This document shows, piece by piece, positions 34,604 to 46,583 of a stretch of DNA of 64,000 bases. The stretch comes from Adineta vaga. Its lineage: Eukaryota > Rotifera. The DNA lies in NCBI GenBank assembly GCA_021613535.1, contig CP075497.1:3286001-3350000 (forward strand). Reading direction: 5' to 3'. The notes beneath the pieces were generated by a model. That model had not been told where the DNA came from, did not search any database, and saw only the letters and a program-made list of their open reading frames with translations. The translations under genes and the position numbers were made by a program. The number at the start of each line of letters is the position of its first letter. Within the stretch, counting starts at the first letter, position 1.

Positions 34604-35038
34604 TTATGTGTACTTATCCATCATATCACTGATAAATTGAATCTCTTCTTTTTTTTTATACCTATCGGCAGTTGATGAACTTTTTTGTGCTATCACCCAA
34701 TCGATGACAGATGCAGAATTAATATCTGTTTGAAGACCACGACTAACAGAATTAGGACCATCTTGTTGAAGATCATTGACATTTTCTAGAGATGCCATTT
34801 CAAAACTTTCAAATGATGGAATACTTTTCGGTGCTTTTGATAGTATCGGAGTCGTGTTATTAGCGGAACGAGGTTCAGCAAAACGAATACGACCTTGTAC
34901 ACCATGTTCTGGTGGATATGGCTCACAATTGTTTGTTAATAGATCATCATTACTCGATGGAATTTGTAAATGATTCGGCTTGGAAGTTGGTGAAAGTTCA
35001 ATAAAAGAATATCGTTCCACTGTTGATGGTTTGGGCAT
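34604..35038 (-). CDS. Possible first exon of KIF12, or a separate 144-aa gene
   Basis: An open frame starting MPKPSTVERYSFIELSP with coding-like, Ser/Pro/Asn-rich disordered composition. Read straight through it ends at 34604 (144 aa). A donor GTATAA lies at 34661, and a candidate acceptor GCATAG at 34225-34224 would join it in frame to the KIF12 exon (…STADR then [12 protein letters not shown]). That would place a ~125-residue disordered extension before the motor. Spliced length 377 + 27 nt keeps the phase needed by KIF12 exon 2. The acceptor has a weak pyrimidine tract, so a stand-alone gene remains possible. No domain was recognised in it. Confidence 0.5.
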   Translation of the reverse strand: MPKPSTVERYSFIELSPTSKPNHLQIPSSNDDLLTNNCEPYPPEHGVQGRIRFAEPRSANNTTPILSKAPKSIPSFESFEMASLENVNDLQQDGPNSVSRGLQTDINSASVIDWVIAQKSSSTADRYKKKEEIQFISDMMDKYT

Positions 35039-35486
35039 CTTAAGCTTTTCTCAGTGTAAAAACAAGTATAGTACAAAATGTCTTATAACTCAATGTTTTA
35101 ACAATACAAAAACAATAATTATTTTCTTCTTTTCGTATTTTCCTAATTGAGACTTTAGTCACACGCACTAAACAAGTCATTCATTATATTGATTGATCAA
35201 TCATGACATAGATATTGTTTTTGTCACACAATATTCTACGTATTTCTAAAGTCTTTCTTCACTTTTCCTTTAAAGCATGTTTTACCGAAATAAATACCAA
35301 GTTACTTTTTCTTAATGATTCGATATAAAAGAATAGGAAAAACAGAAAGATTTATTATTCATTCAATCATAGAAATGCTCTTTTCAAAGTCTATTTCTTT
35401 ATTTTTTTAATTCACTTGTCAAAAATAAAAAAAACCTACATATAACAAATCAATCGATTTCCATTGCTCTACATTTTCTACCTTAC

Positions 35487-36879
35487 TTAAATATGTTCGT
35501 TTGACAAGAAAAATTTCCTTTCATTTATAAATTCATGTTTATCATAGAATTCATTAACCAATAACTTTATATAATTTCGCATCTGATCAAAAAATGAAAC
35601 CTTACTACATTGTTGTAATGACAAAAGACTGATCATATCATCCTTATACATGAAAATTTTTGTAGGTTTCTGTTTTATGGAATAATTTACTGTTATACTC
35701 ACGTTCGACGAAATGAAGCTGAATTATTCGTTGTACGCGTGTCGTAATACTGTCTTGATTGATTTTCATATTGTTCAGATTTATAAGTATTATTCGATGG
35801 TGAATTATAATATCGATAAGGAACATTTTCATCATAGTTATTCGTTTGTTGTTGATGATATGTTCTCTTTTGACTACCATTTCGTTTCGATGAAATCGGC
35901 ATGTTACCTTCAAATGTTCTCTATAGTTTCAGTCGATCATCATATGTGTATGTGTTACTTTTCTTTCTTTACTTCTGCTACTGCTGTCTTAACAAGTATA
36001 TAAGTATATGTATATATTTATATTTGATTCTATATAGATGAGACGTTAAAACAGCCTTTATTCTTCTCTCTTTCATTCTCTCATCTTCAGAATTTCTTCT
36101 TTTTTCTTTTATTTACTGATATGAATAGTTCAGTGATATAAGAACGAAAAAAGAAAGACATGAAAGTATTAATTATATTTGCAAGCAAAATTTATCTTGT
36201 TGTTGTTGTTGTTGTTTATGCACAAATCATCGCTTTCTCATTTTACGGGGTACTTAGAATCAAGTACAAGAAAATGAATATAACGCAAATAATAAAGGAC
36301 ATACTTGATACAGGAAGGAAAAAAACAAGGAAAAAGAAAGCAAACGGGCTTGGCCGGGGATTGAACCCGGGACCTCTCGCACCCTAAGCGAGAATCATAC
36401 CACTAGACCACCAAGCCATACTGTGTTTTTGCTTGGAATCAAGCTTTATTACGAAAGTAGAACGTGATGAATCGATTTTTAGTTTCTTGAAATTACTGAA
36501 AATCCTTCGAAATAGATATGATTTCTACTTACATTGATCTGTCATTTTTCAGACGAGAATATCTGCTCATACTTGCACGATTAAATTGATTCATATTGTA
36601 CAAATACCGTGACATTCGATCATTTCCAAAGCGTTTTATGTATTTGATTTTTTCATCAGGTGATTTATACAAAACACCTTCATTCATCATTAATTTTCGA
36701 CTTGCTTCAGTCATACTAACGATATGATCCGTTTTTTTTTCGAATTTCTTTGATTTTGTTAATAAATGCCCATTATTTCGTGGTGATACATCTTCTAGGA
36801 TAATTGAATCTTTCGAATCTTCACGATAGAGTATACGACGAAAAGGTCGATGAGGTGGTTTGGGATCAACAGAAGGCAT
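35487..36879 (-). CDS. Basic, disordered protein of unknown function, three exons
   Basis: Model: exons 36879-36533, 35918-35703 and 35604-35487, giving 226 aa. Exon 1 starts MPSVDPKPPHRPFRRILYRE and contains KTDHIVSMTEASRKLMMNEG and NRASMSRYSRLKNDRS; it ends at a consensus donor GTAAGT. Exon 2 is Asn/Gln/Tyr-rich (NMPISSKRNGSQKRTYHQQQ) and ends at GTGAGT. Exon 3 is amphipathic (FFDQMRNYIKLLVNEFYDKH) and ends ...FFLSNEHI. All three joints keep frame, but the acceptors of exons 2 and 3 (TATAGAG, ATGTAG) are only fair. The first intron (615 nt) contains a tRNA-Pro gene on the same strand. No family was recognised. Exon 1 alone is well supported; exons 2 and 3 could belong to a different gene. 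Confidence 0.5.
36346..36417 (-). tRNA. tRNA-Pro (AGG)
   Basis: A 72-nt cloverleaf on the minus strand. Acceptor stem GGCTTGG/CCAAGCC with discriminator C, A box TGGTCTAGTGG, anticodon stem CTCGC/GCGAG closing the loop TTAGGGT with anticodon AGG, and B box GGTTCAATCCC within the T arm. It matches the eukaryotic tRNA-Pro(AGG) pattern. No intron and no encoded CCA. Downstream on the minus strand are T-rich runs (CTTTCTTTTT) that can end Pol III transcription. It lies inside the first intron of the proposed gene at 35487-36879. Confidence 0.96.
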
Positions 36880-37384
36880 TATTGAAAAGAATCACACCTT
36901 CCCTTCTTTTGCTCTATTGTTAAAAGAAAGTCTTCATTCTATTCTATATTCAATAATCACGAGACTTCTATAATGAATTTCTACATGTTGATATTTGTAT
37001 TCTAAGTTCGAATGAGAAACCTTTGAAGATCGGGCGACTATACGTATGTATTTATTTTGATTTGTGTTTTTTTTAACCATTTGAATACAGAAAACAAAAA
37101 CGTGAACTGAATATGCAGTTCATGAGACTGAATAAAGAAAAGGTAAATTGGGGGTAAATAAAGATAGAAATACTGTGAATTATTTCAAAAAACATGAATA
37201 CACACATACGCACAAACATTTAAAAAAATTACTTGACAAGAACGAGGAAAGAAAACCAATAAAAACAACAACAACAACTGAGAATATAAGATTGATATAT
37301 CAGCATTTTGAATGCAATTATAAATTAACATATACGATATATATATATATATATATAAAGACAGAATATTTGAAAATGAATTGT
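36880..37384. other. Intergenic region with an AT microsatellite
   Basis: About 500 bases between the RUN gene's 3' end and the start of the unknown basic gene. It holds an (AT)n run at about 37337-37357. No gene was seen. Confidence 0.55.
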
Positions 37385-40300
37385 TCAATGCACTGTTTGA
37401 TGTCGTTTAGGTACTGGAATTGAGCCAAGTTTGCGTCGTAAGGAAACATTCGGTGGAGCTGGTACTGATGTTGATGGAACACTTGTTGAGGGTTTTGTGG
37501 ATGTAGATGAAATTGATTTTGATGAAGACGTTTTGTTTATCGTTGTTGTTGGAAGTGAAGGTGCTTGTGGTTCTTTTGGTGAAATTTTAACTTGAGTTTT
37601 TCGATCACGTAACCAAGCTCGAACATTAAATCGTTTTGGTAATAACGATGAAGGTCTTGAATTTGTTGTAGTACTAGTAGCAGGAGTAGTAGTTGTTGTT
37701 GTTGTTGTTCTTACTGGTGGAATAACAGTTGATGAATGTGTATATTTAAGACGAAATGGTAATGGAGATAGTTTCTCTAATTGATTTGTAACACGTTCAA
37801 AAAGATCATTATCTGCATGTACAAGTATAAATGCCCATGGTTCATAATAGCCAGTAAAAACTGCCCGATGAGATACAAAATGTGATAACCATGATGCAAG
37901 CTCGTGAAGACTAGAATGAAAGAAATTATTTGAATTTTTCTCTTTTCCAAAAGAAATCTTCTATTTACTTGAGTAAATGATATATAAATCCATTGAATTT
38001 TTCTATCCAATCAACTGTTGATGATAAACCTAATTGTGCTTTAGTTTTTGCTTCATTAAAACGACCAGTTGTTGGTGTTGTTAAATCAATTAGACGCCAT
38101 AAATTGACTTTTTTAGAAAATAAAGAACCACTATATTGTCGAAGACCATCTTCAAGAACTTCACGTAATAAAGGACATAGATCTTGACGTAATGTTCGAT
38201 CGAGTTCTCGATTAGCAACATTATTCAGATAGTAAGACTAAAAAAGGAAAGATTCCATAATATGAACGAACGAAATAAAAGAGAGAACATACTTGAGGAT
38301 CTCCACATTTGATTTCCAAAATATGAAGAACTGTATTTGCAAAAGCATCAACAAGATATTTATCACTTCCATATTTAACCGGTAATGGTTTTGCTAATTG
38401 TGCTGGTGCATTTTCAGTAAAATTCATAGGTTGTTGTTCATTGCCGTCGTCACGTTCGTCTTCAGAGAGATTGAATTCACTCGGTGGACTATCTGTTAGA
38501 CTTTCTCGTGGGACTAAATCACAGTAATCTAAATAGAAACAGAAAAGAAAATAGAAATTCAGTTATAAAATAAGATCATTCATACCTCGATCATATCTAA
38601 ATGCAAGAGATGACGGTGGTGGTGTAGGTCGATGTTTAGGACTAGCTGATGGTGTAATTAATCTTCGAGCAATATCATCACAAAAACTAACACTTTTCTT
38701 TGCACGAAGATCATGTTCAGATAATGTACATCCTTTTTGTCTTGTACGTAATTGTATCGAAAGAGTTTGTTGATGTGATGATATACTTGGTGCAGAATAT
38801 CGTCGATGTCGTAGAGTTTTCATCGTATGATCACCGAGTCGATCAGCTAATGTTTGTGCAGCTAATGTAAATATATCACCAGCAGTTCCCACAGCAAGGA
38901 CGTTTGCTGTTGTTGTTGATGGAGTCGTTGTTAATGGTGTACTGGTTAGATCTTCTGTTTTAGCGCGTTTTAAACATGATTTTAATGGATGAGATGATGT
39001 TGGCGTTTGAATATAACGTGGAGGATTTGTTGAACTATTACTAAAATAACCACTACTTGATGTACTATTTTCACTTGTGGATGTACTTGAACATGTTGAT
39101 GAAAATGTGGCTGTTTCTTCCTCTTTAATATGATGATCAACATTTGATGGAACAGATGGACTAAGTGGCAATGCACGAAGTGGACTGTTACCCATTGTTG
39201 TTGGACTTGTTTTAATGCTTTTAATACGTTTAATTTCTTTAAGTGTTCGTGGTCGCTGCATTGTTGCTAGAGAAGGAGGAGGATGCAGTGATGTTGGTCG
39301 CAAGGGATTCGATAATAATGATGATGATGATGTTGTTGGCACTTTAAGACTACAATAGAATACAGTTCGTGTCGCTTTTTTCGTTAATGATGATGGTTCC
39401 GAAAATGTTGTTTTCATTCTTGAAGGATAATGAGGATTTGTAGGTTGAGTTGTGGGTGTTGTTATTGCTGATGATGGAAGTTGTATTGATGATGGATTTT
39501 CTTTAGCATAGTAAACAAGAAAACTAAGATCTGGTAAAGATGATATTGTTTGTAATGATGAATGAGATGTGGATGATGGAAGTTTAGATGATTGACTAGG
39601 AGTATTTGAATTCGAAGTATGAATATTATTACTTAATAATCGATCAGCACTTTTCGAACGTGTCACTGAGTTATTGTCTGTTTGTAAACAATAATTATCT
39701 GTATTTAATGGTCGAGAAGGTGATCGAGGGATATAGCGACGTATTGCTTTTGGTTGAGATGACGAACTGTTGTCAACATGTATAGATGTTTGTAGACATT
39801 GATCAACACTACGACGAGAATTTTTAGCTTGATTAGAAGCTAAAATGAAAACAAAACAGAAGATAAATCTTTGCATGTATAGTTATCGAAATGTCAATCA
39901 TAGAAATTTGTTGGTTACGAGAAAGAGTTGATGTTAGATCAATCGTTTCTTTTTTTTTGTTCAAATAAGATTTAGTGATAACTGATCATTTGATCCTTCA
40001 GTTTATGACTATCATATTACACTCAAAACTTACCCTTGAATTGTTCTGTCTTCTTTGTTATTGACTGTTCTGTTGATGAATAGAGATCATTATGACTACT
40101 GGATTTATTTAATTTTAATTGTGAAAAAGTTGTTGGACTTTTTAATTGAAATCTTGGTATGGGAACTTTGTGTTCTTGTTTAATTGATTCATTTAATTTA
40201 TTTAAATTTGAACAAGATGACGATGTTAATGAATCACATATACTTTTATCACTAAAATTTTGATATATACGACAGGGATGTTGTTGAGATCTAGCTCGTT

Positions 40301-40901
40301 GAAATAAACGATACAATGTTAAAGGACTACGTGAACGATGAATGCCACCATCAGATGTATTCGCTGATGATGATGAACAACTACGATGAATAGATTTTGA
40401 TTTAATTGCATGCCATGATGTACGTGGATGATCCGATGATGATGTTGTATCATCACCTTCAACATCAGCATCATCTTCTGTATCTCCTTCAGCACCGACT
40501 ACACCTGAACTTAAACGCATTGACCATTCCGAAAGACTTGTTGCTTGACAATTTGGAGGAACATCTTGTTGTTGTTGTTGTTCTTGTTCGAATGCTAGAT
40601 GATGATAATTTCGATCTTCATATAAATCCCAATGAAAACCTTCATATTGACTGTCACGAAGTTGTGCTGGAGCTTTACGACAATAACTTCCATACGATGA
40701 AAATATCGATCGATGACCACTAAGCCAAAGTTCATCATCATCGGGATTATCAACAGACATTTCATATTCTGGTGGTTGCTGTTGATCTTGTTCTTTTTGT
40801 TCAGTTTTTTGTTCCATTGGTGAATGAACACTTGTTAGATGGTCATTAATCGAATCGAGTAATTGAGAAACTAATGTTGTTCCACAGTTCTGATTGAACA
40901 T
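37385..40901 (-). CDS. RUN-domain protein (possibly RUSC/iporin-like)
   Basis: Five exons on the minus strand: 40901-40034, 39839-38586, 38528-38293, 38237-37969 and 37910-37385, giving 1050 aa. Most of the protein is disordered, rich in Ser, Thr, Pro and Gln, with an acidic stretch (EGDTEDDADVEGDD). Near residues 735-905 is a RUN domain: YLVDAFANTVLHILE, LRQDLCPLLREVLEDGL, VNLWRLIDLTTP, STVDWIEKFNGFIYHLL, and a last helix block HFVSHRAVFTGYYEPWAFI then LEKLSPLPFRLKY. The order and this last block recall RUSC1/RUSC2, Rab-effector adaptors of vesicle traffic, but no SH3 domain follows; the tail is Thr/Pro-rich. ATG 40901 is the first in an exon preceded by the acceptor TTTTTCTAG; a further 5' exon may exist, since two bases precede the in-frame Gly-Pro-Met. 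Confidence 0.78.
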
Positions 40902-40909
40902 AGGGCCAC

Positions 40910-43900
40910 CTAGAAAAAGAATGAAAAAGAAATTTGTCAAAATTTGATTTTGATATGAATAAACTTCAATGTCTTGCGCTACCTCATTGATGACCTCAAC
41001 AACATATTATTACTGATTGATATTACTTTACTATGGTCGGACAAATGAATGTAACGAAAGATAGACACTAGACATTTATTTTTTCTTTTCTCTTTTTCGG
41101 TTTTTTTTTCTCACACTCTGCGTGTTAATGATGATAAGCTTGCCAACTATATTTCGAAATAAGACATCGATAGACGAAAGAGAATGAAAACGTTCATAAA
41201 ATGATGATGAGAATTGTAATAGTGTTGATTTGTGTACTAGATATTTTTCTCGAAGTTGTCCCGACAAGATGAGAAGAAGAAGAAGAAGAAGAAGACCATC
41301 ATTATCGATAACGTCTCTTATTTGAGAGTTCGTATGCTTGTAAACAAGAAAGGCAAAATGTGAAAAAAGAAGACGAGAAAAAAGAACAAAAGATAATGGG
41401 AAGAAAATTGAAAGAGTATTCATACATGCATACATGTACGAAAACATGAGTACTTCTCCTTGATTCAAATGGAAAGATTTGACTTTTTAACAAAAAGTGA
41501 AGGAATCTCTTCTCTCTCTCTCTTTTATTTTGTGATAGTAGGATTATATTGATGTATATAATATAAGACTTAACTTCTTTCTTTTCTCATCTATAAAGAT
41601 TGATGCAAAGGCCGAGTATACAAGTGATGATAGGAAGTAAAGACGAGTATGCAAGGCTTCAATATTGCCATCGTTTCCTCGTACGATGAAGAGAACATCA
41701 GAGAGGATAAGAGAAAGACAGAGGAAAAAGCGGAAGAACAAGAAAGGCGGGCTCTAACAAGCGACGCGAAATAATAATAGACTTATGCAGATGTTTTCTC
41801 AAATGGCTACTTTGATGCTTTCAGTTGTTAGAAAGAGATGTATCGTATCGATTTGGTCTAACCTTGAAACGCATGATTACACTCATAGAAGAAAATGAGA
41901 AGAAAAGAAATAGAATAAAAACATAATTATTCGATTAGTTTTACTTGTCGATCTATTGTTACTAACGAAAAAAAGTACGAATTCAATTGATTATTTCCGA
42001 TAGGAATCTTTATTGATAAATATAAATATTGGAGATCAATATTATAATAAATACCTTCTTTCTTTTACCTAGAAGATTGAATGAGAGATAGAGATACTGT
42101 TCAATCCTTATTCTTTTACATTAAACATGAATATTATCATCCTGTATCATCGTAACCCTCATCACTAACATGCGCATGATTTCATGAGATAGATAAATCA
42201 TATTCGCTTACTCGAGAGCATACAAACGTTCGTATGCTCATACGATATTCATATCTTATTCTGATACTTTTATTTTTCTTTCCTTTTTTTTGCAAGAGTC
42301 AAAGCACTAACATGTGCATGTATGTATATATGAACGGCCTCCAACTTTTTCCACTCCTCATATGTGCTCTTACCTCTCATCTCTCTCTCTCTTTCTTTCG
42401 TTTTTTTGCTTCTTCTTCGTTTTATACGTACTTGTTATCATTAATAGGACAATTTCAAGCCATCTTATTCTAGGCCTTTTTTCATACACTGATGAATTAA
42501 TACGAAAAGACCTTCATTTAGAAATATATTTATTGGAAAGGTCTCGTCTTAAGATATTTCACACTCATTTTGAGCTAAACTGTCTCGTTTTGATCGACTA
42601 ATATCGATTAGGTGCGAATGCGAACAGCTGCCGATTTCAATCACTATATATTCAATGTTAGGAGTTACCTGTATTAAATTTATATCACGCATATGATAAT
42701 TAACAAAAAAGAAAAAGAGAGTAAAGGAGTTAACATTCTGCTCGACACCTGGTACTGTCTTATTACACAACACTATGCATTTGTTTAACTAGAAGAGAAA
42801 AGAATAAACTTACTGATTGTCGTGTACTGACCAATCCGAAGAACATATAGATGTGTGTATTGAACCTTATTTGATTTTTCGTTTTTTTTGCTTTTGATAA
42901 TATCAAGAAAAACGATTGCACGAGAAAAAAAGAAATTAGAATTGATCCGTTAGTTGGACGTGGGTGTATATTTGTCTTCGTTTGTTGTTTCTTGTACTAG
43001 CAAATGATGATAGAATGATGAGGAATTTAGGTTGTGTGTGTTACATTCTGCACGCACAATAACAGAAAGCAGGGTTAACAAGAGAGAGAAAAAAAAAAGG
43101 GAAAACGGAAAAGAAAAGACATCGTCGTCTATATTTTTTCTTCGACATCGTCTTCTTTTTTTCCTCTTTTTTTTTCTTTCTTCAGTTGCGGGCACTAGCA
43201 GTACATCATGTATGCCTTAGCTGCCTGATTTAATCAAGAGGCGACCCGTTGTTTGTTCTCTTTTCTTTCATTTCTCGCTCGTTTCTCACTTCTTCATACT
43301 GCTTACAAAGAAGCTATCTCAACCCGTTTTTTCCCTATTTTTTTCCTTTCCTCTTCTTCATCGGCTCGGATCGGGTGTCCGCCAACACATCTTCTTACTA
43401 TAATACGCGAACTTCTTTTTCTTCTTTTGCTTCTTGGGTTGTCTGTCAAAAATGACGACGAGAACAGTAAAAGATAGAATTGTTCAATCGTCATTTTTTC
43501 TTCATTCGTTCTTCCTCTCTTTCTGTCATCTTAGGTTTTACCCTAGTTCAAGAATGGTATTTTCCCAAAAAAAGAATATTCTCGAATAGAACTATTGAAT
43601 ACAAACAGAAGTCTATTCAATGTGGAGAATCGCAAAAATAAAATTCTAGAAGTCTTATTGTATTCTTTCTCAAATAACAAATGCATTCAAGTTTCGATTT
43701 TCTGACAGATAAACTAACTAACTCTTTGACAATTCTAGAAGAAAGTCAATGATAAATTATTTGCATCTTAACATTCATTACTGATATGTCAGTTAATGAC
43801 AGAATCAAAAGATAACAGTAACTCTGATATATATATATAAATATGTTTATTCTTATCAGTAAGAACCTTGTAATCGTTACTCGAATTCTTTTACTGATAG

Positions 43901-44541
43901 TCTTACTTGAATGATTTCGAAGATATATGTTTAACATCATTGAATATACAAATATATGTATGTTTATTGAATGAGCACTAAAGTGTAATGTAATAAGATA
44001 TTGAATATCAAAATATTGCTTTTCGTTCAATATGAGAAGGAACCTTGCATCGAACTTGACCTCATTTCTTTGTCACTTATTGTTGTATGTATATCCACTA
44101 TGTTAATCAAGCAGCAACGACAGCAGCAAAATAATAACAGAAGGAACAATTGATGGGAATAGAACAGTTGAACTTTTGTATATATATATATATACATACA
44201 CAAATAAAAAGAAATGAGAGGTCTAGTGAGAGGGAGAAGAAAAAATGTATTTTAATTCGACTCTCATAAGTAATATGGAATAGAGACATTTGTCGCGTGA
44301 GACAAAACGCGTTTCATCTATGTCAATTTTGCAAATTGCTATAGGTGTTAGACTAGACAGACACTAGCTCCTCAAGTGTGATAGACATCGATCAAATATT
44401 GACTCTTTCTTACATTCACAGAAATATATATGTATCAAAAGATAGAATACAATACATTTATTATCATCATTTGTTCAAGACCATTGAGTATGAATACAAA
44501 TGCCAAATAAAAGATATTCAAAAGAGAAAAACAACATAGAA
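40910..44541. other. Long gene-free region (3.6 kb)
   Basis: The largest stretch without a gene in the window, upstream of the RUN gene. It is full of strand-asymmetric purine/pyrimidine tracts, including a GAAGAA run at about 41271-41295, CTCTCT tracts near 41505 and 42380, and an AT run at about 44179-44194. ORFs in it are Phe/Ser/Leu-rich products of these tracts. It may include undetected 5' exons or regulatory DNA of the RUN gene. Confidence 0.5.
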
Positions 44542-44885
44542 TTATGGAAGAACTTCAGCATTAGAATTATCACCATTAAGATTGTATTTCACTCGAAGTT
44601 GATCGCGTACTGTTTCATGTTGTTGTCGAATTTCATTGAATTCACGTCGACTTTCAGCAATCTCTGCTGTTCTATTTGCATCTTCTCGCCTGTCTGCTGT
44701 TTGCCGAGACCACCGAGCACATTGATCACATTTACGACATAAACAACATACCTAAATATAGAATATTTATTTTCTTCGAAATATATGATATTTTGTTTTC
44801 TTACCAAAAGCAAAATAAGAATAAGAGCCAATACCACAGCAATCACTGCCAATGTTACAATGACTTCTGTTGTAAGTACCACCAT
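44542..44885 (-). CDS. Small single-pass membrane protein with a Cys-rich juxtamembrane motif
   Basis: Two exons, 44885-44805 and 44751-44542, with a 53-nt intron; product 96 aa. The N-terminal ~27 residues form a transmembrane helix (TEVIVTLAVIAVVLALILIL). The second exon starts right after it with VCCLCRKCDQCARW, then a charged helical stretch (RREDANRTAEIAESRREFNE) and a hydrophilic end. The cysteines could be palmitoylated or bind metal. There is no cleavable signal peptide, so an N-out, C-in single-pass protein is likely. No family was recognised. Confidence 0.65.
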
Positions 44886-45550
44886 GATTAATTAACACTA
44901 AAAATAAAGATTTTTCGGTGTCTGAAATAAGAGAAGTATTAATTGATTAAGTCTCGAACTAAATATTATGAATCTAATTTGCAGATATCAAAAATAATAA
45001 AAATCTTCTTCGAAATCTGATCTAATTGGATTGTCTAGAAGTATTCATGCGGAGAATAAGAAAAACATGACTTCAAAGATGAATCATCGTCTAGCACAAA
45101 CAAAAGAAAATTAGATCCATTACTCACACATCCAAACAATTCTAGAACTTTTTTCTTCATCACATTTTCAAATTACTCATCATTCTATTCGATAGAATTC
45201 AATAGTACGAAGGTTACTTACATCCAAACTATCTCTCTTCACATATTTATGTACTTTATTTATCGTCGAAGTTACCTTTTATATGATTTGTAACTTTCCA
45301 CATGATTGATTTCTGCTTGTTGATATATAACGAAAAAATAGCAAGTCAATGTGATTCTTTCTTATTTTCCATTTACAAAAACATTTAGTTCCTATACATT
45401 CGCACTGTGTTTTTGAAAATTATGAATCATTCATATATCTCCATTACTCAACAATTCATATAAGAACCAAAAAAAAGAGGGAAGAAAAAGAGTCATTCGA
45501 CATTCATAAAGAGACAACAAAGAAGAAGAAGAAAAAACAAATCGAATAGT
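44886..45550. other. Intergenic region
   Basis: About 660 AT-rich bases between the Axin 3' end and the start of the small membrane protein. A purine-rich tract lies near 45470-45540. No gene was seen. Confidence 0.55.
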
Positions 45551-46583
45551 CTAATTATTATTAAGAATTCGTATGACTACCGTTCCATCGATATTCGGAA
45601 GTGGTAGATCATAATCATCAATTTTTTCATTAATAAATTGTGTATCACCACCGAGCCAATTTTCATTTGAAGCACGATGTTTAACAAAATAATCCACTGA
45701 AGTAGATAGATTTATACTATTTCGTTGATTTGTTGAAGATATATGTAATCGTGGTAGAATATCGTTAAGTGTAATGGATTCAGGAGGAACAGCAACTTGA
45801 ATAACAAATGGAGTATCGCTATCAGGTAAAAAATAAGCTACACGGGTTTTTTTCGTTGATGTTGCTAAAGAAAGAATAAAAAGTCATAGAAAAGAAATGA
45901 TTCGAAAACAAATTTTACATACATTCAACTCGAACACTTCGATTATGATGATGATGATGTTGTTGATGATGTCGTTCAGTGGATTTCGTTTTTGTTTGTA
46001 AGGACAATGATGATGAATGAAGCTTACGTGATCGTTTTAGGTCACTTTCAGTTGGATATGCACTTGTATTACTGACTAACGTCGATGTTGATTTAATTTG
46101 AGTATGATTTTTTGTAAATTTTCCTCGTCGATATTCATTCCAAATTCTTGAATTAAGAAATTGTCGAATGACATCTGTTTGAGTTTCTAAATACATTAGA
46201 AGATCATCGACAACTCCATCGAAAAAATGTTCATCAAATTGTTTTCGTCGATAAATATCACGTAATTCTATTCGACGCTGTAGAGGTAACCAGGGTAAAA
46301 TCGATTCATTTTCAATATAAGTTTTATAAGCTGCTCGTCCAATTTCATGTAATTGATGAGGATCATCTTTTTTCTCATTTAATACTAAGACAATAGCATA
46401 AACAGCACCAAGTGAAGCTGTTTGAGGTGAATTGATTAAAAATTCGAGAAATAATTTCGATGTTTCTGAATTGGAAATGATTTCATGTGCAGATATTGTT
46501 CGTGATAATTGAGAAGAATTATTTGCTGGTACTCGATGTGCTAATGATGAACGGTGAGAACATTCAGTATCACTGAAAGACAT
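45551..46583 (-). CDS. AXIN: Axin-like protein, RGS plus DIX domains, very short
   Basis: Two exons, 46583-45923 and 45864-45551, giving 324 aa; Axins are usually 750-1000 aa. Residues ~32-150 form an Axin-type RGS domain: SAHEIISNSETSKLFLEFL, then YKTYIENESILPWLPL, RRKQFDEHFFDGVVDDLL and VIRQFLNSRIWNEY. Residues ~222-320 form a DIX domain: RVAYFLPDSDTPFVIQV, ESITLNDILPRL, VDYFVKHRAS, and KIDDYDLPLPNIDGTVVIRI. The pairing RGS then DIX is diagnostic of Axin, the scaffold of the beta-catenin destruction complex. Only about 75 Ser/Thr/His-rich residues separate the domains, and no GSK3-binding or beta-catenin-binding helix was recognised there. Both domains are diverged. The frame across the 58-nt intron is intact, so this is not simply a broken copy. 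Confidence 0.78.

Noticed and set aside
35644-35913. Alternative frame with MKVTCRFHRNE over exon 2 of the unknown basic gene
   Set aside because: Composition is less protein-like than the Asn/Gln/Tyr-rich frame, and the latter fits the donor at its end and the phase of exon 1.
41076-41493. Phe/Ser/Leu-rich frames upstream of the RUN gene
   Set aside because: Products of GAA/CTT tracts, different frames give the same kind of composition.
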